A stretch of 64,000 bases of DNA from Lysinibacillus odysseyi (lineage in GTDB: Bacteria > Bacillota > Bacilli > Bacillales_A > Planococcaceae): positions 1 through 64,000 of the forward strand of contig JABUKB010000006.1 of assembly GCA_014595895.1 (NCBI GenBank), in the 5' to 3' direction. Position 1 is the stretch's first letter. Each line of letters begins with the position of its first letter. The position numbers and the translations under genes were made by a program. The notes under the pieces were generated by a model that was given only the letters and a program-made list of their open reading frames with translations, made no database searches and was not told where the DNA came from. This document shows positions 27,229 to 35,519 of the stretch, piece after piece.

Positions 27229-27990
27229 CTACTTCTTCATTCCTTCCGGTACAGGTGAATAGTATCGACGTCCTATATATGTCTGAATAATGAGGAAGAT
27301 CCCCCCAACCGACCAATAAAGCGGAAGGGCAGCCATTGAAGTAAACGAAATCAAGACAATCATAATAGGAGAAATATAAATCATCATTTTCATTTGTTGC
27401 TTTTGCGCCTCTGGTACTGTCCATAGCGAAACTTTTGCTTGAATGAAATAAATAATCCCTGCAACAACTGTCATGACAAGGTCCGGTGCACCTAAATCAA
27501 ACCATAAAAAGGTATGTGTTTTTACATCTTCAGAATATAAAATAGCAAAATACAACCCTGTAATAACCGGCATTTGTATAAGAATCGGCAAGCATCCCAT
27601 ATTCAATGGATTGATATTATGCTCCTTATATAAAGCCAGCATTTCCTGTTGGACGGCCATCTGTTCTTCTTTTGTCTGTGCTTCTTTCATGCGCTTTTGC
27701 ACATCTTCCATCAGCGGCTTCACAACATCCATTTTTGCCTTCATATTGGCTTGTGTACGGTAATTTTTCAGCATGAATGGCATTAAAATAAGCCGAATCA
27801 TAAGCGTAATGGCAATAATCGCTAAACCATAGCTACCATTAAATACATCATTACCTAAAAATTCAAGCAGCCAGTTCATTGGTTTTACGAATGTACTGTA
27901 AAAGAATCCTTCTTCATTTTCAACCGCTTGACATCCTGCGAGTATAAAAGTTAGAGAGAAAAATAATACTCCTAATTTTAATCGCTTCAC
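27229..27990 (-). CDS. yidC: Membrane protein insertase YidC/OxaA (GTG start)
   Basis: A 253-residue Gram-positive YidC with a lipoprotein signal peptide (LAGC, Cys20) and five membrane helices. A conserved arginine in the first core helix (ITLMIRLILMPFMLK) fits the hydrophilic groove, and a cytoplasmic helical hairpin (about 80-120) is seen. It helps insert membrane proteins with or without Sec. The start is GTG after GAGAGGTG. Its isolation from rpmH/rnpA suggests the YidC2 (YqjG) rather than the SpoIIIJ paralogue. Confidence 0.92.
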   Translation of the reverse strand: MKRLKLGVLFFSLTFILAGCQAVENEEGFFYSTFVKPMNWLLEFLGNDVFNGSYGLAIIAITLMIRLILMPFMLKNYRTQANMKAKMDVVKPLMEDVQKRMKEAQTKEEQMAVQQEMLALYKEHNINPLNMGCLPILIQMPVITGLYFAILYSEDVKTHTFLWFDLGAPDLVMTVVAGIIYFIQAKVSLWTVPEAQKQQMKMMIYISPIMIVLISFTSMAALPLYWSVGGIFLIIQTYIGRRYYSPVPEGMKK

Positions 27991-28044
27991 CTATTTCACC
28001 TCTCTTATAACTTTACCTTTGCAGTATACAGGAAATATACTCAT

Positions 28045-28080
28045 TTAGAAAGAAATAGGACACCGCATCTAGTGTCCTCC
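28045..28080 (-). terminator. Terminator after the AraC-type gene
   Basis: AGGACAC/GTGTCCT (28057-28063 with 28072-28078), then ATTTCTTTC on minus. Confidence 0.7.
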
Positions 28081-28086
28081 TATTTT

Positions 28087-28871
28087 TTATACCTTTTCTA
28101 GTTCTAGCTCATTTATATCGAATCGGTAAAATTCATGGTGCAACTCATCACGGAAGTGTTTCGGCGTTACACCCGTATACTTTTTAAAAATACGCGTAAA
28201 ATAACTTTGGTTACAGAAATGGAACTGATCAGAAATAGAAGTGATGCTTTTATTCGTATGACGTAAATAATATTGAGACTCTTCTACTCGTCTCACGTTC
28301 AAGTACTCCACCAATGTAATTCCCACATGTTCGCGGAAAATACGTGATAAATGACTTGTACTAATGTGGAAATGGGCTGCTATGCTTTCTACTGTTAAAT
28401 CATTTTCCAATTCATCATTAATATACATAATCACTTTATTCACTGTCTGGTGGCGGAACGTTGGTTGCTTACGGTCGGCAATAAAATAAACATAAAAGTC
28501 GATTAAATCATCAGCAAACTGAAGGAACTCGGCATCCTTCATCGTATTTTCAATCATATCTGCACATGCTAAATTAAAAGCAAATGCTTTCTTTGGCGGT
28601 ACTTGATTATCTAGTAATTTACGCGCGACAATCGACGATAAAATAATAAAATAATGGCGGACAATTTTAATGACTTGTTTCCCGAAACGAATAGATAAAA
28701 TATCAATGATATTATGTAATGACTTCTTTGCTTTGGCAGCCTCTAAATGGTAAATTTCAAATAATAGCTTCGACTCAATCGTAAAGAAGTCTTCAATGCC
28801 TTGATATTATCAATTTCTTGAAAGTATCTTTTTGAAATCGTTTCAGATATTGAGTGTTGATGTAGTTGCAT
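28087..28871 (-). pseudogene. AraC-family regulator interrupted by a frameshift
   Basis: The C-terminal part (28087-28557, 156 residues) holds a complete AraC DNA-binding domain with two helix-turn-helix units (LTVESIAAHFHISTSHLSRI and SITSISDQFHFCNQSYFTRI). Upstream, the same frame stays open to about 28800 (IEDFFTIESKLLFEIYHLEA..). An ATG with GGTAGGG lies at 28871, but in another frame (MQLHQHSISETISKRYFQEID..) that stops near 28745. Adding one base near 28803-28815 would restore a protein of about 260 residues. It may be a real lesion, a sequencing error, or the gene may start internally. Confidence 0.8.
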
Positions 28872-29349
28872 TAATTACCCTACCTTTCTTCTGAACACTA
28901 ACCCATATTTTATTTTTCGAAATATAATAACCGTGAATAAGTACAATATATACAATAAAGTATTTTGTTGAAATATATTTTTCGGATTTTTATTAAATTT
29001 ATATAACATATAATATGAATTTAATAAACCTTCTAAAAATCATCAGCTATTCATCCTATAACTCAAGAGAATATTACCATATTTTACGTTTTTCTTTCAA
29101 CTTAATTTTCTATTATTTCCTTTCTTTAGAAAACATTATTCACATTCTCATTTTCAAGGAATCAGGTAAATATTATGTAAATTAAAGGAAAATGACCATT
29201 AAAAAGAAAATTTTTGAACTTTTCCGTAGAAAATTCAAAAAAAGAATTAAATTCTGTCTATTATTCCTGAATCTTCTCTATATAAATTGGGGCAATCTGT
29301 AGTAAAATAGATGATAATATAGTTAATAAGCTTAAAAGAGGTGTTATTA
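28872..29349. other. AT-rich region between two divergent regulators
   Basis: Nearly 480 bases, very AT-rich, separating the AraC-type gene (leftward) from the LytTR gene (rightward). It must hold both promoters. TATAAA at about 29281 and TGATAAT at about 29312 are candidate elements for the LytTR gene. A 36-codon plus frame (29192-29302) has a ribosome site too close to its ATG and is not annotated. Confidence 0.45.
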
Positions 29350-30000
29350 GTGGATCCTAAACAAATTGAAGAAATTATGGACGTCATTAAAGAGTTTTTC
29401 CCAGAAAATACGTCTATCGCTATTTCAGATACAAATGAATATTTATATTATCAGCCTAGTAAGAAGGTAGACCTGAAAATCAAGCCGGGTGATCCTATCA
29501 AAGAAGGTTCAGCTGCATCAAAAGCTTTAACGTATGGTCAAAAAATCAGCACTTATATTGAGCCGGATGTATTTGGTGTACCATACTTCGGTATGAGTAT
29601 TCCCCTAATTGAAGAAGGCGAAACAAAAGGTGCTATTACTGCTATCTTCCCGCAAAAACCATCACCATTCTTAACTAACTACATTACAGTTAAAATCGAT
29701 GACTGCTGGTATCCAATTAAGCATAATCAAGTAATTTACCTAGAGACACAATTACGTAAAACGTTTGTGAAAACCATGAATCGTGAAGGCTATCACCGCT
29801 TAAATTTAAGTGATTTGGAGTTATTCCTAGCACCGGATTCGTTTATACGTTGCCACCGTTCATATATTGTCAACATAGACTATATTGATGAAATTCAGCC
29901 AGACTCACACTCAACGTTCTTGCTTATTATGAAAGATGGCACGCGCATTCCAGTTTCACAGCGCTATGCAAGTTATTTCCGTCGTTCTTTAGGGTTCTAG
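29350..30000 (+). CDS. LytTR-domain transcriptional regulator with N-terminal sensor-like domain
   Basis: A 216-residue protein. The first 110 residues resemble a PAS-like ligand domain (ENTSIAISDTNEYLYYQ, GVPYFGMSIPLIEEGETKGAITAIFP). The last 100 are a LytTR DNA-binding domain (YLETQLRKTF, FIRCHRSYIVNIDYI, IPVSQRYASYFRRSL). The GTG at 29350, 6 bases after GAGGTG, is a better start than 29341. It lacks a receiver domain, so it probably senses a small signal directly. It precedes the CoA-transferase gene and may control it. Confidence 0.85.
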   Translation: MDPKQIEEIMDVIKEFFPENTSIAISDTNEYLYYQPSKKVDLKIKPGDPIKEGSAASKALTYGQKISTYIEPDVFGVPYFGMSIPLIEEGETKGAITAIFPQKPSPFLTNYITVKIDDCWYPIKHNQVIYLETQLRKTFVKTMNREGYHRLNLSDLELFLAPDSFIRCHRSYIVNIDYIDEIQPDSHSTFLLIMKDGTRIPVSQRYASYFRRSLGF

Positions 30001-30025
30001 TCTCCCTTATTTATGCACTTGTTCA

Positions 30026-30070
30026 AGAGGTTATTCTGAATGTTCTACCTTTCAGAATGCCTCTTTTTCT
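30026..30070 (+). terminator. Terminator of the LytTR gene
   Basis: AGAGG(T)TATTCTGAA paired with TTCAGAATGCCTCT, followed by TTTTCTCTTT. Confidence 0.8.
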
Positions 30071-30298
30071 CTTTACATGTTATCGGTTAGTCTTAAATAT
30101 ATCGTAAATGTAGTTTTTTTCTCGTTAATGCAATTTTTAAGCACTTTCATGTTCCATATAAAGTAATTGTGACAATTTGGTGATACTATGTTTTTATATG
30201 GATTACTAAAATAATCTATTAAACAAACAGAAAATTCTAACAAATTTTCATCACTGTTTTAACCATTACTAAACTTTATTTAGGGGAGGATTTTATTC

Positions 30299-31819
30299 AT
30301 GGATCCACGAGTTGAGAAACGCTTAGGTTTAAAACAATTAATAGAGAAAGTTGTTTCTGCAGAAGAAGCAGCTGCTTTAATTGAAGATGGTACTGTAGTA
30401 GGTATGTCTGGTTTTACACGTGCTGGGGATGCAAAAGTAGTTCCTATGGCATTAGTAGAACGTGCTAAAAATGAAAAATTCCAAATTGATGTATATACAG
30501 GGGCTTCTTTAGGGCCTGAAGTAGATAAATATTTAGCTGAAGCTGGCGTTATTCGTAAACGCGGGCCTTACCAAGGTGACGCTACGATGCGTTCTTTAGT
30601 TAACACAGGTAAAGTGACTTATGTAGATGCTCACCTTTCTCATAACGCTGAATTAGTGCGTCAAGGTATCATGGGTCCAATCAAGCACTTAATTTTAGAA
30701 GCGGTTGCAATTACTGAAGATGGCTTAATTATTCCAACTAACTCAGTAGGTAACTCTCCAATTTTCGCTCAGTACGCAGAAAATATTATTATTGAGTTAA
30801 ATATTTCTCACCCAGAGGAGTTAATCGGTATTCACGATATCTATGTTCCTGCTGAGCAAGGTAACCGTGAACCAATTCCAATGACAAATGCTGAGCAACG
30901 TATCGGTGAAATCGGAATTAAAGTTGATCCGGCTAAAATCCAAGCAATCGTTATTTCTGAAGAGCCAGATGCACCTTCATTAATCGTTCCTCCAGATGAG
31001 GAAACACAAACAATGGCAAACATTTTATTAGACTTCTTCCGCTCTGAAATTGAAGCTGGTCGTTTAACAAATGAATTAATGCCATTGCAATCAGGTGTAG
31101 GTTCTGTAGCGAACGCTGTATTAGATGGTTTTGCTGATTCAGAATTCGAAAACTTAATTGTTGCTTCTGAAGTATTGCAAGATGCTGTATTCAACTTAAT
31201 CGATGCTGGTAAAGTGCGCTTCGCTGCTGCAACTTCTATCACATTGACGGAAGAATTACAGAAAAAAGTTTATGGCAACTTAGAAAAGTATGCTGATAAA
31301 ATCTGCTTACGTCCACAAGAGATCTCTAACCATCCGGAGCTTATCCGTCGTTTGGGCTTAATCTCAATCAACACTGCTCTTGAGGCAGATATTTATGGTA
31401 ACGTAAACTCTACACACGTTTCAGGTACGAAAATGATGAACGGTCTTGGCGGTTCAGGTGACTTCGCGCGTAACGCTCGCCTTGGTATCTTCGTAACGAA
31501 ATCATACGCTAAAGGTGGAGCAATTTCATCAATCGTACCAATGGTTTCTCACGTAGACCACACAGAGCATGATGTAGATGTAATCGTAACAGAACAAGGT
31601 ATCGCAGACTTACGTGGTCTTGCTCCTAAAGAACGTGCTGTGAAAATTATTGAAAACTGTGTTCACCCAGACTTTAAAGAGCAAATGTGGGATTACTACA
31701 ACCGCGCTGTTGAAGCAACAGGTAACGCGCAAACTCCTCACATCTTAGAGGAAGCTCTTTCTTGGCACGTATCATTAGCTAACAATAAAACAATGAAAAA
31801 AGAAATTTCTAAAGCTTAA
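30299..31819 (+). CDS. Acetyl-CoA hydrolase/CoA-transferase (Cat1/AarC family)
   Basis: A 506-residue class I CoA-transferase-fold enzyme. It probably moves CoA between acetate and succinate (or hydrolyses acetyl-CoA). Features include VVGMSGFTRAGDAK, QSGVGSVANAVL and GLGGSGDFARNARL, with VTEQGIADLRGL near the C-terminus, as in Cat1/AarC proteins. GGGGAGG lies 9 bases before the ATG. The codon usage looks highly biased (TTA, GGT, GAA), which suggests strong expression. A LytTR regulator lies upstream. Confidence 0.9.
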   Translation: MDPRVEKRLGLKQLIEKVVSAEEAAALIEDGTVVGMSGFTRAGDAKVVPMALVERAKNEKFQIDVYTGASLGPEVDKYLAEAGVIRKRGPYQGDATMRSLVNTGKVTYVDAHLSHNAELVRQGIMGPIKHLILEAVAITEDGLIIPTNSVGNSPIFAQYAENIIIELNISHPEELIGIHDIYVPAEQGNREPIPMTNAEQRIGEIGIKVDPAKIQAIVISEEPDAPSLIVPPDEETQTMANILLDFFRSEIEAGRLTNELMPLQSGVGSVANAVLDGFADSEFENLIVASEVLQDAVFNLIDAGKVRFAAATSITLTEELQKKVYGNLEKYADKICLRPQEISNHPELIRRLGLISINTALEADIYGNVNSTHVSGTKMMNGLGGSGDFARNARLGIFVTKSYAKGGAISSIVPMVSHVDHTEHDVDVIVTEQGIADLRGLAPKERAVKIIENCVHPDFKEQMWDYYNRAVEATGNAQTPHILEEALSWHVSLANNKTMKKEISKA

Positions 31820-31830
31820 TTTTCATCAAA

Positions 31831-31860
31831 AAATCGGTAGACAATTGTCTACCGATTTTT
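31831..31860. terminator. Bidirectional terminator after the CoA-transferase
   Basis: A perfect inverted repeat (AAATCGGTAGACAA/TTGTCTACCGATTT) flanked by A and T runs, serving both converging genes. Confidence 0.92.
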
Positions 31861-31861
31861 T

Positions 31862-32266
31862 TTATTGATGTTTTTGGTTGTGGTTTTGCTCTTGCTCTTC
31901 GTTATACATATCAACTGCTATTTGAACGCCACCTTCATCAATCATGTGGTTGCCTTCTAACACCGGATCCGACGCATCACCAGCTGTAGAAGCTACATCT
32001 TGTAACGATTCTTCTACATATGTTTCATCCGCACCCTGAGCCGCCATAGCACCTGCTGGGCCTTCTTTTGTAGTTTGGTTCATTGATTGGCCATTAGACT
32101 TTACTTTGTCCATTAAGCCTTGTACACCGCCACTTTCATCTACCTTTTGTTTTGCTTGATTCAAATATTCCATTGCTTTATCACGATTTTCTTTCTTACT
32201 TAAGAATGATGCAGCCCCTGCTAATAAACCTGCAATAACTACACCTTTACCTTTAAATTTAGCCAT
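31862..32266 (-). CDS. Probable general-stress protein, YtxH-like, sigma-B dependent
   Basis: A 134-residue protein with a short hydrophobic N-terminal segment (GVVIAGLLAGAASFL), a basic helical part (SKKENRDKAMEYLNQAKQKV) and a long acidic, low-complexity tail. This layout resembles small YtxH-type general stress proteins. The ATG at 32266 follows GGAGGG. A consensus sigma-B promoter lies 42 bases upstream, which strongly supports stress induction. Molecular function unknown. Confidence 0.78.
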   Translation of the reverse strand: MAKFKGKGVVIAGLLAGAASFLSKKENRDKAMEYLNQAKQKVDESGGVQGLMDKVKSNGQSMNQTTKEGPAGAMAAQGADETYVEESLQDVASTAGDASDPVLEGNHMIDEGGVQIAVDMYNEEQEQNHNQKHQ

Positions 32267-32307
32267 ACGGTAAATCCCTCCATAGAAAAACATTTTATGT
32301 AAAATTT

Positions 32308-32333
32308 ATACCCTTAAGTTTTCCCTTTTAAAC
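32308..32333 (-). promoter_or_regulatory. Consensus sigma-B promoter (leftward)
   Basis: On minus, GTTTAA (32328-32333), a 14-base spacer and GGGTAT (32308-32313) match the sigma-B consensus exactly. It drives the YtxH-like gene. Confidence 0.92.
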
Positions 32334-32370
32334 ATTCTCGAACGTGTTTCATATTTTTCCCTATTGCCAT

Positions 32371-32396
32371 GTTTGATATTATTTTCGTTTGGGAAT
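32371..32396 (+). promoter_or_regulatory. Sigma-B-type promoter (rightward)
   Basis: On plus, GTTTGA (32371-32376), a 14-base spacer and GGGAAT (32391-32396). It lies 46 bases upstream of a 35-residue open frame with its own terminator, and 37 bases from the leftward sigma-B promoter. Confidence 0.8.
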
Positions 32397-32442
32397 CATA
32401 TTATTACTTATACCTATGATTTATATGGAAAGAGGCGATAAC

Positions 32443-32550
32443 ATGTTTGAAGTTAAAGATATTAAATATGAGGGGCATGAAATTATGGGCTTTATAGGCG
32501 GTGCTGGACTTTTAACGTTGTTCATCCAGGCTTTCGTATCCTTTATATAA
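32443..32550 (+). CDS. 35-residue probable membrane peptide under sigma-B control
   Basis: The short frame begins MFEVKDIKYEGHEIMGF and ends with a hydrophobic helix (GGAGLLTLFIQAFVSFI). AGAGGCG lies about 7 bases before the ATG, a sigma-B-type promoter lies upstream and a strong terminator follows the stop directly. These three signs together make it a likely gene. I do not recognise the peptide. It may insert in the membrane during stress. Confidence 0.7.
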   Translation: MFEVKDIKYEGHEIMGFIGGAGLLTLFIQAFVSFI

Positions 32551-32581
32551 AAACAAGGTCGCCGAGGCGACCTTGTTTTTA
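32548..32581. terminator. Bidirectional terminator between the 35-residue gene and the GNAT gene
   Basis: AAAACAAGGTCGCC/GGCGACCTTGTTTT with a tiny loop; A and T runs flank it on both strands. Confidence 0.92.
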
Positions 32582-32857
32582 TATTTTCACATCATCATAT
32601 TCTGCTGATTTTTCAAAAGCTGTTACTACATAAGAGCATACGGGACGCATTTTCAAACGATTCTCACGTGCATAATTTGCAGCTTCATCTAATAATTTTT
32701 TAGCAATCCCTTGCCCGCGCAACTCATCTGAGACATACGTATGATTCATCGTCATCGTCCCATCTTGCTCTACCCATGTGATTTCTGCTAAACGCTTGCC
32801 ATCTGCTTCATACTCGTACGCTTTGTGATTCGTACTTTCTTTTAATGTAAATTGCAT
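32579..32857 (-). CDS. GCN5-related N-acetyltransferase, YjdJ/NATD1-like
   Basis: A 92-residue minimal GNAT of the Gcn5-rel-NAT type. It has the acetyl-CoA loop ELRGQGIAKKLLDEA and the final motif RPVCSYVVTAFEK with a conserved cysteine. The ATG at 32857 lies 7 bases after GGAGG; the longer frame includes the ribosome site. The substrate is not known for this family. Confidence 0.85.
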   Translation of the reverse strand: MQFTLKESTNHKAYEYEADGKRLAEITWVEQDGTMTMNHTYVSDELRGQGIAKKLLDEAANYARENRLKMRPVCSYVVTAFEKSAEYDDVKI

Positions 32858-32924
32858 ATACATCCCTCCCAATTTTACTATAACAAAATATTCTCTATTA
32901 TAGCCAATGAGAGGCATCTATAAT

Positions 32925-33869
32925 TTATGGCTGTGTTTCAGGTTCACTATCCGAACTACCGAACCATGAAGAAATTGTGTCCATTATATTTTGGAAAAAG
33001 TTTTTCACGCTTTGCCAGAAGCCTTCATCTTGCATAAGGTTTCCGATTTCTCCAAACTTGTCTTGTAAAGTCGTACTAATATCTGCTAATTGATCCGACC
33101 ATTGAGAGAAATCAATATTTAATTGACGGATTTTATCCATTAAATCAATTAATAACTGGCGATCTGTTTCACTTAGATTAATCTCTAATTTTGATAGCTG
33201 CTCCTCTACAATCTGCTGCACTTCTTCTTTCGTCGCAGGTGATTGTTCAGCAATCGCCTTCTTGATTTCTGTTAAAAGATTTGCTACTTGCTCATCTGAG
33301 ATATTCGAATTTTCTGCTAGAGTTGTAGCTACAGAAAGCTCATCGCTCGCTACGTCTGTGCGCTCCGGATCCAATGTCTCTCCTGTTTTTACTTCATACG
33401 CTTTGTAAATCCCAACTAATGCGGAATGTCCTGTCACCGGCTTTGGACCTGCTACATCAACAATGGCATCTTTAATACCCGCTGTTAACATTGCATTCGC
33501 ATACATTTCTGCAGTTACTTGGGTAATATTTTCAGGTGTCACAATATTGATAATCAATCCTTCGCCCTCTTCTTGACGTGTAATTTTCGCTGATGAATAC
33601 ATCCGTGAGTTTGGATTGCTATTTTTCACGTATTTCGCTAAGTCCTGTCCTGATACTGTAACTTCATCAAATTCCGGTTCCTGATCTACACCTAAAGCTT
33701 TTTTCATTTGTTCACGCTCAGCTTCGGATAAATTGGCCCCGTATACTACAATCGGTACCCCTAATTTTTCATTAATGGCTTTCGTTGGTGTACCTGTGCT
33801 TGCTTGTGCCGGCACCATTATACTTACCATTAATAATAAGGTTGTGAAAATCGCAAAGATCTTTTTCAT
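32925..33869 (-). CDS. Secreted DUF1002 protein (YpuA-like)
   Basis: A 314-residue exported protein with a signal peptide cut after about residue 23 (VPAQA). The DUF1002 core follows (VVYGANLSEAEREQMKKALGV, ALVGIYKAYEVKTGE). The C-terminal third is helical and ends in an amphipathic segment (WQSVKNFFQNIMDTISSWFG). B. subtilis YpuA is a homologue of unknown role. AAAGGAGG precedes the start. Confidence 0.87.
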   Translation of the reverse strand: MKKIFAIFTTLLLMVSIMVPAQASTGTPTKAINEKLGVPIVVYGANLSEAEREQMKKALGVDQEPEFDEVTVSGQDLAKYVKNSNPNSRMYSSAKITRQEEGEGLIINIVTPENITQVTAEMYANAMLTAGIKDAIVDVAGPKPVTGHSALVGIYKAYEVKTGETLDPERTDVASDELSVATTLAENSNISDEQVANLLTEIKKAIAEQSPATKEEVQQIVEEQLSKLEINLSETDRQLLIDLMDKIRQLNIDFSQWSDQLADISTTLQDKFGEIGNLMQDEGFWQSVKNFFQNIMDTISSWFGSSDSEPETQP

Positions 33870-33901
33870 CCAAAATGCCTCCTTTTACATACTAAATACG
33901 A

Positions 33902-33943
33902 CAAAAAAAGCAAAAGGTTTCATTGCTTATATGTCCTTTTGCC
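33902..33943 (-). terminator. Terminator of mntR-cvfB
   Basis: GCAAAAGG/CCTTTTGC stem (33911-33918 with 33936-33943) followed on minus by seven T. Confidence 0.75.
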
Positions 33944-33953
33944 TTTATTGTTG

Positions 33954-34808
33954 TTATATGATTTCTGTCCAGCCATCTTGCTGTCTGATTTTTCCGGCCT
34001 TCATCAATGTGCCCAGTGCACGCTTGAACGCTCCCTTACTCATGCCAAACATTTCCTGAATTTCCTCGGGAGCTGACTTATCGCCAAATGGCATCTTTCC
34101 GCCCACACCTTGGAGGTAAGTGAAAATCTGTTCCGCATCATCACTGAGGCGTTCATGTTTACGTGGCAGTAGCGAACCGTTCAATGACCCATCTTCTTTT
34201 ACATCAATAATGCGCACTGAAATGTCTTGCCCTAGACGAGGCTCAGCTTGCATTTCTGAATTATGCACAAAAACACGGTATGGCTGCTCCACTCCTAATA
34301 AAAATGATCCTACCGGCAATAAACGATACGGGCGAGCTAGCACATTTTTATTGTGCATATCTTCAAAAGCACCTTCGTATAAATCATTTACTTTTTCTTC
34401 TGTAATGAGGCGACCGAAAAACTCGCCATTGCGATCTACACGTAATGTAATATATAAATGGTCGCCTGTTTGCGGCCATAGCTCTTGAATGACTGGCAAA
34501 TCCTCTGCCCTTACAAGAATCTCACGGGATGTTCCGATATCGGTATAAGCTCCCTCGCGCGTTACTCTTAGTACGCGAGCCCAGCCATACTCTCCTTGTC
34601 TTACCGCTGGAATAGCAGCAGTAGCTTGTAAATCTCCGCGACGACCCGTATATAAAAATACTTCTACGCGATCACCGACAGCTAATGGTTCGTCCACTTC
34701 TGAAACATTAATCGGGATATCTACATCTCCATTTGTCAATACATAACGTGAACCTTGTTCCTCCAAAACTGTCAATGTCACCACTTCGCCTGATTTCAAT
34801 TCGTTCAT
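33954..34808 (-). CDS. cvfB: S1-like RNA-binding protein CvfB/YitL
   Basis: A 284-residue protein with consecutive S1-like domains and a C-terminal winged helix (MFGMSKGAFKRALGTLMKAGKIRQ). Segments such as GEYGWARVLRVTREGAYTDIG fit CvfB of Staphylococcus and YitL of Bacillus. It binds RNA and affects virulence gene expression in S. aureus; its role here is unknown. The ATG at 34808 follows AAAGGGAAG. It lies 16 bases after mntR, so it is probably cotranscribed. Confidence 0.9.
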   Translation of the reverse strand: MNELKSGEVVTLTVLEEQGSRYVLTNGDVDIPINVSEVDEPLAVGDRVEVFLYTGRRGDLQATAAIPAVRQGEYGWARVLRVTREGAYTDIGTSREILVRAEDLPVIQELWPQTGDHLYITLRVDRNGEFFGRLITEEKVNDLYEGAFEDMHNKNVLARPYRLLPVGSFLLGVEQPYRVFVHNSEMQAEPRLGQDISVRIIDVKEDGSLNGSLLPRKHERLSDDAEQIFTYLQGVGGKMPFGDKSAPEEIQEMFGMSKGAFKRALGTLMKAGKIRQQDGWTEII

Positions 34809-34824
34809 GTGCTCTTCCCTTTCA

Positions 34825-35244
34825 CTATACATTTTGCTGTGCTTTTATTTTTTCCAATTGCTCTGTCAGCTTTGGTTGTTCTGCTAATAGTTGAACTAGA
34901 TCAGCAATACGATCAATCGAATTCCAACTCAAATGATGTTCTATGCCTTCTACATCCTCATATATACGTTCTTCATCTACACCAATTAATCGTAAAAACT
35001 GCTCTAATAGCTCATGCCGCTGTACAAGACGCTTGCCTAGCTTTTGCCCTTTTGGAGTCAACGTTAGGCCTCTATATTTTTCGTAGATTAAATAGCCATC
35101 TTTATCTAACTTTTGGACCATTTTCGTAACTGAGGAAGGTAAAACAGATAATGCTTCCGCAATGTCGGACACTCGCGCATAACCTTTGTGTTCAATTAAT
35201 AAATAGATTTGCTCAATATGATCCTCCATACTAGGTGTCGGCAT
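34825..35244 (-). CDS. mntR: Manganese-responsive repressor MntR
   Basis: A 139-residue DtxR-family regulator very close to B. subtilis MntR ([55 protein letters not shown]). The Mn-binding Asp, Glu and His residues in these segments are kept. It represses manganese uptake genes when Mn is sufficient. The ATG at 35244 follows GAGGGGA. No mntH or mntABC is in the window. Confidence 0.95.
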   Translation of the reverse strand: MPTPSMEDHIEQIYLLIEHKGYARVSDIAEALSVLPSSVTKMVQKLDKDGYLIYEKYRGLTLTPKGQKLGKRLVQRHELLEQFLRLIGVDEERIYEDVEGIEHHLSWNSIDRIADLVQLLAEQPKLTEQLEKIKAQQNV

Positions 35245-35298
35245 ATCCTGTCCCCTCACTTTCTTCATACTAAGTTATAGTTTACTACAACCTAGGGA

Positions 35299-35476
35299 TA
35301 AAGTGAAACTTCAATCAGTGGGGATTTTCTCATCCCCATTGATTGTTAGTTGAACCAATCGGGCTTTTACGGGTAGTTTCCTTTTCGCCCTTCTTAAACC
35401 TAGAAGCAGGAGTCCTGTACCTGACGCTAACGCTTTCGAGGCAGACAAATTACTACCCGTTAATACGGGATAAAAG
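35299..35476 (+). repeat. Structured intergenic repeat, copy C
   Basis: This copy has the 5' hairpin (AATCAGTGGGG with CCCCATTGATT, one pair changed to G-U), the identical 26-base core (35353-35378), CTTCTTAAACCTAG, the conserved CGCTAACGCTTTC shared with copy B, and the closing ACTACCCGTTAATACGGGAT. It lies between mntR and comFB and points against both. Confidence 0.8.
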
Positions 35477-35480
35477 TTAA

Positions 35481-35519
35481 CTGAAAACAAGAAAGAGTCG
35501 AGTATTTTACTCGACTCTC
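35481..35519 (-). terminator. Terminator overlapping the comFB stop
   Basis: AGAGTCGAGTA/TACTCGACTCT (35494-35504 with 35508-35518) followed on minus by TTTCTTGTTTTC. Confidence 0.78.

Noticed and set aside
29192..29302. 36-residue plus frame rich in Lys and Phe
   Set aside because: The AAAGGA site is only two or three bases from the ATG, and the region is AT-rich, where Lys/Phe/Leu frames arise by chance. It also covers the likely LytTR promoter.
30071..30298. Possible Fnr or Rex site (TTGTGACAATTTGGTGATA) before the CoA-transferase
   Set aside because: The two half-sites do not match either consensus (TGTGA-N6-TCACA or TTGTGAA-N4-TTCACAA).
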